The position numbers were made by a program, and so were the translations under genes. Shown piece by piece: positions 32,450 to 37,494 of a stretch of DNA of 37,494 nt. Position 1 is the stretch's first letter, and each line of letters starts with the position of its first letter. The DNA is from Acidobacteriaceae bacterium (GTDB taxonomy: Bacteria > Acidobacteriota > Terriglobia > Terriglobales > Acidobacteriaceae), in assembly GCA_003142935.1 (NCBI GenBank), contig PLOG01000170.1:41913-79406 (forward strand), given 5' to 3'. Under the pieces are notes generated by a model. It was not told the DNA's origin and did not search any database. It was given only the letters and a program-made list of their open reading frames with translations.

Positions 32450-33796
32450 ATGATTCCTGCTCGTTCCCTTCCAATTCGTTTCTATCGCTTCTGGCAGGCG
32501 GCGCCGCTCGCGCTAATATTGTGGACGTGCGTTTGGTGCAACCTTAATAGCGGTTGGTGGGACTTCATAACACCAAAGAACCTCAGCGACTGGCTCTACC
32601 TGGTTCGCGCCACTCTACCTTTCGGAGTGCTTCCCGTAGCAACTTTTATTCTGCTTCGTCGAAGAAAGCTGCGTCTGCCAAAGCAAGCTCCATCGCGCTA
32701 TCTCATGGCCTACGGAGTTCTCGCCTTGTTAGCAACAGTGTTCTCCCCGATACCACCGTGGTCCTTGTATTGGTCGTGTACTTTCCTGGCGGCGATATTG
32801 GCCGCGTGGACCTTCGTCGATCGCCCGGATGCTCTTGAATCTGCTCGATGGTTACTCCTGGCCACGTGGGTGGCAACATTCCTGGTTGCGGCAACCATTG
32901 GGTACATGACGCACGGCCGAGTGTTTACCGAAACAGGATCGGATGTCCTGTCCGATTTGAACGGATTATCTCGTTCGTCGGGAGTAGCCCGATGGGCCGC
33001 GGTTCCTGGGTTGGTGTGCCTGGTGAGGGCATACTACACCCGTGGCTGGAGCCTTATCGCTTTCTATCTTGCTGGCGCTGCGGTTTCTTTCTCTATCGTT
33101 TACAGGATGCAATCGCGCGGCGCTGTCTTCGGTGTTCTGGCGGCACTCGTCTTCGCATTGCTTGTTTCGACGAAAATGCGCCGCTACGCGCTTCCTTTTG
33201 CATTCATTGCTCTTGTCGTAATCATGATTCTCGAGTCTCCCACCGCCTTGTCGAATCGCTTCACCGTTTACATCGAGCGAGGCCAGGACAGAGCAGAATT
33301 TCTCACCATGACCGGACGTACGCATACATACGCACAAGGTATCGCCGCGTTCGAAGACGCTCCGATTCTTGGTCGCGGCCAATGGGCGGACCGTCTGGTC
33401 TTCCATGGGCATGTTCATAATTCATTCCTACAGGCGCTGCTGAACGCCGGAATCATCGGCGGCATCCCCTATTTTGCCTCCTGGATCACTGGTTGGATGC
33501 TCTTTTACAAGCTTCAGAAAAAAAGTGCGCGGCTGATTCCGGACGATCGCATTCATTTGATGGAGTGCGGCACCGTAATGATGTTCTTTACAGTCCGAGC
33601 TATACCCGAGACCACAACGGCCAGCTTTTCGGTCGATCTGCTGGTCATGGTCGCCATTTATGTTTATCTTGAGATCCTCACGCTAAAGTCAGCTGCCAAG
33701 AAATTGAGGCAGGTGATTCCGCAGTATTATGTGATTCCCTCAAGGATGAGGAGAACGGAGACGACGGCAACGGTTGGAACAAGCCGCTTGATATGA
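32450..33796 (+). CDS. O-antigen ligase/polymerase-like membrane protein
   Basis: This 448-residue polytopic protein has about ten to twelve hydrophobic segments. The O-antigen ligase (Wzy_C-like) signature is seen in MQSRGAVFGVLAALVFALLVS, TGRTHTYAQGIAAFEDAPILGRGQWADRL and HGHVHNSFLQALLNAGIIGGIPYFASW. The ARG and H-x-H-N residues of the large periplasmic loop are those needed for transfer from undecaprenyl-PP in WaaL/Wzy enzymes. It is placed among glycosyltransferases, so a Wzy-type polymerase of the repeat unit or a ligase are equally possible. It follows a GT2 gene by 12 bp and overlaps the next GT4 by 4 bp (ATGA). Together with the protein at 12286-13629 it makes two members of this superfamily in the window. 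Confidence 0.87.
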   Translation: MIPARSLPIRFYRFWQAAPLALILWTCVWCNLNSGWWDFITPKNLSDWLYLVRATLPFGVLPVATFILLRRRKLRLPKQAPSRYLMAYGVLALLATVFSPIPPWSLYWSCTFLAAILAAWTFVDRPDALESARWLLLATWVATFLVAATIGYMTHGRVFTETGSDVLSDLNGLSRSSGVARWAAVPGLVCLVRAYYTRGWSLIAFYLAGAAVSFSIVYRMQSRGAVFGVLAALVFALLVSTKMRRYALPFAFIALVVIMILESPTALSNRFTVYIERGQDRAEFLTMTGRTHTYAQGIAAFEDAPILGRGQWADRLVFHGHVHNSFLQALLNAGIIGGIPYFASWITGWMLFYKLQKKSARLIPDDRIHLMECGTVMMFFTVRAIPETTTASFSVDLLVMVAIYVYLEILTLKSAAKKLRQVIPQYYVIPSRMRRTETTATVGTSRLI

Positions 33797-35175
33797 GACG
33801 TCTGAAGATACTCGCAGTTGCCTATGCCTGCAATCCAACCATGGGATCTGAATCCGGTGTAGGTTGGGGATGGGTAAATGCGATCGCCACGGGACACGAT
33901 GTAACGGTAATTACCGCGGATTACAACGCGGCTGATATTGACAGACACCTCGCTGAGCGCAAAGCTCTCGGATGCGACAATCCACGCTTCCTCTATGTAA
34001 GAAATCGCCCCTGGCATTATCGTCCTTGGGGAATGTGGCTGAAAATTGAGGACTCGCTTGCCAAGCCGCTCATGAATCTCGCCTATCACGATTGGCAGAG
34101 AGTTGCTTTTGAACAGGCCCGGCGCGAGTTAGCGCGGAACCGCTACGACCTTGTGCATCTCATTACATATGTCGGCTGGCGATTTCCAGGAGATTTCTAT
34201 CGCCTCGGCATTCCCTTTGTATGGGGGCCGATCGGCGGCATGAAGAACACGCCTTGGAGGCTACTCCCGATCCTTGGATTCAAAGGTGCGTTCTATTATG
34301 GTGCGCGCAATCTCATCAACTCGCTGCAACTCAAGACTCTCCGCGGCCCCAGGCGCGCGCTCAAAGCCGCGAATGAAGGGGTTGTCGCAGCAACGTCGGA
34401 AATCCAGGCGGAATTGTGGAATCGGTTCAGGGTCAACAGTCGTGTCATATGCGAAGTGGGGCAACCCAGTTTCGCTGTCGACTTTCCAAGGCAGCGGGAC
34501 GAGAGAGAGACTTTCAGAATCTGTTGGAGTGGCCTTCACCTGCCGGGGAAAGCCCTGCATCTACTTCTGCAAGCAGCAGCACGACTGCCGAGAGACCTCA
34601 ACTTCAGCCTCGAAATACTCGGTGATGGCCCTTGCAACCGAACGTGGCGATCCATGGCTTCTCGGCTCAAGCTTGAGGATCGTTGCCATTGGCATGGATG
34701 GCTTCCCCGTGACCAGTCCCTGGCAGTAATGCGAGAATCGCACGTCTTCACTATTACAAGCCTCAAAGACCTCACCTCTACCGTAGCGGTCGAGGCAATT
34801 TCATTAGGCCTTCCCGTCATCAGCCTGGATCACTGCGGCTTTGCCGATCTTGTCACGGAGGAATGCGGCATCAAGATATATCCTGGATCGGCTGAGCAGA
34901 TCGCCTCCGATTTGTCTGTTGCCCTATCTACCCTTTGCCGGAACGAGGGGTTACGCAGATACCTGGCGCAAGGTGCCATCCGCTGCAGCCGCGCCTATTC
35001 GTGGCAGACTAAAATGAGAATCCTTGATGAGGTATATCAAAAGGCGGCCGCGTCGCATCGCCTCATCGCTGAAGATGAGTTGCATCCGGAGAGCCGATTT
35101 AAAGCTGCGAACGAGTCCAGCGATCTCGACCGCGACGTGGTGCCGATTACTCAGAGCGCACAGGGCAAACGATAG
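33793..35175 (+). CDS. Family 4 glycosyltransferase
   Basis: This 460-residue GT-B enzyme begins RRLKILAVAYACNPTMGSESGVGWGWVNAIATGHDVTVITADYN, with the acceptor-binding loop GSESGVGW. The middle reads VHLITYVGWRFPGDFYRLGIPFVWGPIGGMKNTP, a pattern found in exopolysaccharide mannosyl/galactosyl-type GT4 enzymes. The C-terminal domain has FRICWSGLHLPGKALHLLLQAAARLP, LNFSLEILGDGPCNRTWRSMASRLKLEDRCHWHGWLPRDQSL and SLKDLTSTVAVEAISLGLPVISLDHCGFADLV. In the last block the first Glu of the canonical E-x7-E is replaced: the pattern reads D-LTSTVAVE. It overlaps the preceding ligase-like gene by 4 bp. A tail of about 40 residues after the catalytic domain is rich in charged residues. Confidence 0.88.
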   Translation: MRRLKILAVAYACNPTMGSESGVGWGWVNAIATGHDVTVITADYNAADIDRHLAERKALGCDNPRFLYVRNRPWHYRPWGMWLKIEDSLAKPLMNLAYHDWQRVAFEQARRELARNRYDLVHLITYVGWRFPGDFYRLGIPFVWGPIGGMKNTPWRLLPILGFKGAFYYGARNLINSLQLKTLRGPRRALKAANEGVVAATSEIQAELWNRFRVNSRVICEVGQPSFAVDFPRQRDERETFRICWSGLHLPGKALHLLLQAAARLPRDLNFSLEILGDGPCNRTWRSMASRLKLEDRCHWHGWLPRDQSLAVMRESHVFTITSLKDLTSTVAVEAISLGLPVISLDHCGFADLVTEECGIKIYPGSAEQIASDLSVALSTLCRNEGLRRYLAQGAIRCSRAYSWQTKMRILDEVYQKAAASHRLIAEDELHPESRFKAANESSDLDRDVVPITQSAQGKR

Positions 35176-35244
35176 ACGTCTCCGGTCGGGGCCGAGGGAT
35201 GTTTCGTCCTGGGCCTGAGGGAAAGAAACGAGTTCGCCATCGCA

Positions 35245-36168
35245 ATGATAAGAAGAGCGGGCCAGGAAGATCGAGCCGTTGCTGTCGTCATCCTGAATTG
35301 GAACGGCGGCGACGATATTCTAACTTGTCTGACTAGCGTATTTGAGTCCACCCACAAGGCCATTGAGGTCGTATTAGTCGATAACGGCTCGACAGACGGA
35401 TCCTCCGATGAAATCCGCAAACGCTTCCCTCAAACGCACTTCATTCAAAACCCGGAAAACCTTGGATTTGCAAAGGGAAGCAATCAAGGGATGGAGTGGG
35501 CGCTGAATCGTGGAATCGAATACATTCTCCTTCTGAATGGAGACACCCGTATACATGCGAGCGCGATCTACGAATTGCTGACCGTCGAATGCCAGGAAGA
35601 CGATACCGTCGCAGCCTGCCCCAAGATGTATCTTTGGAATTCCGACGCACAGGTTCAGCGGCTCTGGTTCGCCCATGGCAAGGTGAAGTTATGGGCTGGT
35701 TTGTTTCAGAATCCTGCCTTCAACCAGGTTGACTCGCCCAGTTGGTCGCTGCCGGGCGATATGGAATATGCATCGGGATGTTGCATGTTGATTCCGGCGC
35801 GAATCCTGCGAGAAGTTGGCATGTTCGATGAATCGTTCTTTGCTTACTGCGAGGACATCGATCTCTCGCTCCGAATTCGCAAAGCCGGCTTCCGCTTGCG
35901 ATACGTACCCACAGCGCATTTGTGGCACGGGAGCCACCAACCGACAAACCGGACACGCACGGCGACCTACCGGTATTTGTCCACACGCAACAATCTATGG
36001 GTGGTTCGCAAACACGGGTCGCGGCTCGATGTGCTGGCATGCTTTTGCATCTTGCCCCTGCGGTCTCTGTTCCGTATTGCGCGCATGATCATGCGCACGG
36101 AATGGAATTCGGTCGCCGCTGAATTTAAGGGTATCAAAGACGGTGCGTTGATCAGCGCAGGTTCGTAG
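35245..36168 (+). CDS. Family 2 glycosyltransferase (WbbL rhamnosyltransferase-like)
   Basis: This 307-residue GT-A enzyme begins AVAVVILNWNGGDDILTCLTSVFESTHKAIEVVLVDNGSTDGSSDEI, followed by NPENLGFAKGSNQGMEWALNRGIEYILLLNGDTRI, where NGD takes the place of the DXD motif as in WbbL-type rhamnosyltransferases. SGCCMLIPARILREVGMFDESFFAYCEDIDLSLRIRKAGFRLRYVPTAHLWH carries the ED catalytic pair and is typical of that branch. A C-terminal region with a few hydrophobic residues follows. It likely adds a deoxyhexose such as rhamnose, though the donor is inferred from family resemblance. About 70 bp separates it from the GT4 gene before it; no strong ribosome binding site was seen. Confidence 0.87.
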   Translation: MIRRAGQEDRAVAVVILNWNGGDDILTCLTSVFESTHKAIEVVLVDNGSTDGSSDEIRKRFPQTHFIQNPENLGFAKGSNQGMEWALNRGIEYILLLNGDTRIHASAIYELLTVECQEDDTVAACPKMYLWNSDAQVQRLWFAHGKVKLWAGLFQNPAFNQVDSPSWSLPGDMEYASGCCMLIPARILREVGMFDESFFAYCEDIDLSLRIRKAGFRLRYVPTAHLWHGSHQPTNRTRTATYRYLSTRNNLWVVRKHGSRLDVLACFCILPLRSLFRIARMIMRTEWNSVAAEFKGIKDGALISAGS

Positions 36169-36260
36169 TGATTCGGCAATACGTTGCAAAGATGCTCGAC
36201 CGGAAGTACGCCCCGCAAAATGCCAAATCTAACTAATGCAGTGAGTCCCGGCTGAAACAA

Positions 36261-37250
36261 ATGGATCGAATAACGCTTTCTGTGGCAATGTGTACTTATA
36301 ACGGCGAGGCATACCTGCCCGAGCAACTGATTAGCATCGCCGCACAGACCCGTCAGCCCGACGAGTTGGTGATCTGTGACGACTGCTCTTCAGATGGAAC
36401 CGTTGAAATTGTCAAAGAGTTTGCCTCCCACGCTCCTTTCGTCGTCCGACTGCTACAGAATAATGAGAATCTCGGTTCGACAAAGAATTTCGCAAAGGCC
36501 TTTGGGAATTGCCGGTTCGATGTTATTGCACCTTCCGACCAGGATGATTTCTGGTACCCGGATAAGCTGCAGTCGATGGAAGAGGTATTCATCAAAAATG
36601 CTGATGCGGGTCTTGTGTTTTCCAACGCCGACATTGTCGATAAGAACCTTGTCCCCGTTGGCTGCACCTTGTGGAAGTCGGTAGATTTTAATAGCAGGCT
36701 GCAACGCCAGGTCGACGCAGGAAGAGCGTTCAATGCGCTTCTGAAATACAACTTTGTTACCGGCGCAACGATGGCGTTTCCTAGGAGGTTTCTGCCCTTA
36801 GTACTCCCAATCCCCGAATTATGGGTACATGACGCCTGGGTCGCAATTCTTCTTTCCGTTGTGACAAATGTGATTCGCGTGGATCGCTCCCTGATCAAAT
36901 ACCGCCAACACTCGAAGCAGCAACTCGGCTTGCGGAGGACCGGTATAAGCGCCCATATCACAACAGCGCAAGCGCGCAACAGTCATAGCGAATACAGGCG
37001 TAAGCTGCAACAATATCTGCTCGTCGAACAGCGGCTTCAGGAGCAGAAGTGCTTTGAAATACGCGACGAAATTGGCGGGCTTTTGAAGAATAAACTTCAA
37101 CATTTGGATCGTCGGTTTCGACTCCCCAAGGGCCGCTTTCGCCGGTTTCCGATGATTGGGAGAGAACTCCTGCTGCATCGTTATCGAGATTGTGGCCACG
37201 GATGGCGAGCGGCCGTCCGTGACATGTTGGTGAATCTTGATGATCAGTAA
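36261..37250 (+). CDS. Family 2 glycosyltransferase (alpha-L-Rha/beta-Glc transferase type)
   Basis: This 329-residue enzyme starts ITLSVAMCTYNGEAYLPEQLISIAAQTRQPDELVICDDCSSDGTVEIV and continues with NNENLGSTKNFAKAFGNCRFDVIAPSDQDDFWYPDKLQSM. SDQDDFW is the metal and donor-binding motif of a well known GT2 subgroup of O-antigen enzymes (rhamnosyl- and related transferases). PIPELWVHDAWVAILLSVV, then LIKYRQHSKQQLG, close the catalytic domain. The last 90 residues are basic and helical. It is 92 bp downstream of the preceding GT2 gene and ends one base into a possible TAATG overlap with an ATG at 37250. Confidence 0.88.
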   Translation: MDRITLSVAMCTYNGEAYLPEQLISIAAQTRQPDELVICDDCSSDGTVEIVKEFASHAPFVVRLLQNNENLGSTKNFAKAFGNCRFDVIAPSDQDDFWYPDKLQSMEEVFIKNADAGLVFSNADIVDKNLVPVGCTLWKSVDFNSRLQRQVDAGRAFNALLKYNFVTGATMAFPRRFLPLVLPIPELWVHDAWVAILLSVVTNVIRVDRSLIKYRQHSKQQLGLRRTGISAHITTAQARNSHSEYRRKLQQYLLVEQRLQEQKCFEIRDEIGGLLKNKLQHLDRRFRLPKGRFRRFPMIGRELLLHRYRDCGHGWRAAVRDMLVNLDDQ

Positions 37251-37318
37251 TGATCTTCCCCTTGACGAACATTGTTTTCGGGTGCCGTTGCTTAAGCAGC
37301 GTGCGGATTCCACTGGGG

Positions 37319-37494
37319 ATGTCCATGCATAAGTTTGTGCGACATTTCATCATGCCGCTTGCCATGAGACGTGGTTGGAGAAGCTTTTGCGAGATTGGGG
37401 CGAGCACTGGTCGTAGCACCGATCACCTCTTGAGGTTGCCCAACATTTCGCATAAAATCATTGACCCCTGCCTCGACGCGAACCTTTTACTCAA
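37319..37494 (+). CDS. Start of a SAM-dependent methyltransferase, cut by window edge
   Basis: An open frame runs to the window end without a stop. From ATG 37319 it encodes 58 residues including FCEIGASTGRSTDHLLRLP, a clear class I methyltransferase motif I, followed by a second strand ending in IDPCLDANLLL. The same frame opens earlier at ATG 37250, which overlaps the previous stop (TAATG) and would add 23 residues; the sequence between lacks family features. The domain resembles the methyltransferase at 23826-24455 in motif I (EIGSFKGRST against EIGASTGRST), but the two are not close copies. It was missed by a complete-ORF search because its stop is off the window. Confidence 0.7.
   Translation, partial: MSMHKFVRHFIMPLAMRRGWRSFCEIGASTGRSTDHLLRLPNISHKIIDPCLDANLLL

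Overview
The window looks like a stretch of chromosome from a moderately GC-rich Gram-negative bacterium, most likely an Acidobacteriota (Terriglobia-type) soil organism. This taxonomic call is inference. It rests on the gene style, the scattered GGGCTGAAGCCC-type palindromes, a TPR/beta-sandwich membrane protein and a CxxC membrane protein placed beside polysaccharide genes, and the outer-membrane components (TolC- and Wza-like proteins). No rRNA or tRNA gene, CRISPR array, phage or intact insertion sequence was seen.

Left part (1-4 kb): the N-terminal part of a large GH13 (alpha-amylase clan) protein runs off the left edge on the minus strand. A 640-bp spacer follows, holding a nested inverted palindromic repeat. 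Then comes an ExeA-type AAA ATPase with one membrane helix and a C-terminal PEGA domain. From 4.0 to 11.4 kb, a tightly overlapping minus-strand operon encodes a TetR regulator, a TolC-like outer-membrane factor, an HlyD/YbhG-like adaptor, two ABC ATPases and two ABC-2 permeases. This is a YbhGFSR/RbbA-like efflux system in which the double ATPase is split into two genes. The two ATPases have complementary departures from the canonical motifs.

Middle part (11.5-18.5 kb): a small membrane protein, an O-antigen ligase/polymerase-like membrane protein, a two-gene minus-strand unit (TPR protein plus CxxC membrane protein), a FecR-like secreted/anchored protein, a ribbon-helix-helix protein and a Wza-like polysaccharide export protein. 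The last of these has a partly duplicated 3' end.

Right part (18.5-37.5 kb): a plus-strand polysaccharide biosynthesis and export locus. In order it holds a Wzc-like co-polymerase/BY-kinase, a WecG/TagA-type glycosyltransferase, a Wzm/Wzt ABC O-antigen exporter, a methyltransferase, an HlpA-like glycosyltransferase, a start-less glycosyltransferase remnant, GalE, two glycosyltransferases, an 812-residue protein made of two tandem GT4 modules, a GT2 enzyme, a second O-antigen ligase/polymerase-like protein, a GT4 enzyme, two GT2 enzymes, and the start of another methyltransferase cut by the right edge.

Together these genes should build, modify and export a surface glycan (O-antigen or exopolysaccharide). 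Wza/Wzc/Wzy-like parts and a Wzm/Wzt exporter occur in one locus, and no Wzx flippase or initiating phosphoglycosyltransferase was seen in the window. The most notable points are the tandem double GT4, the mosaic look of wzt and the genes after it with a glycosyltransferase remnant near the far end, the asymmetric ABC ATPase pair, and the small duplication at the wza stop codon. I did not find a clear case of an entirely new defence or mobile system.
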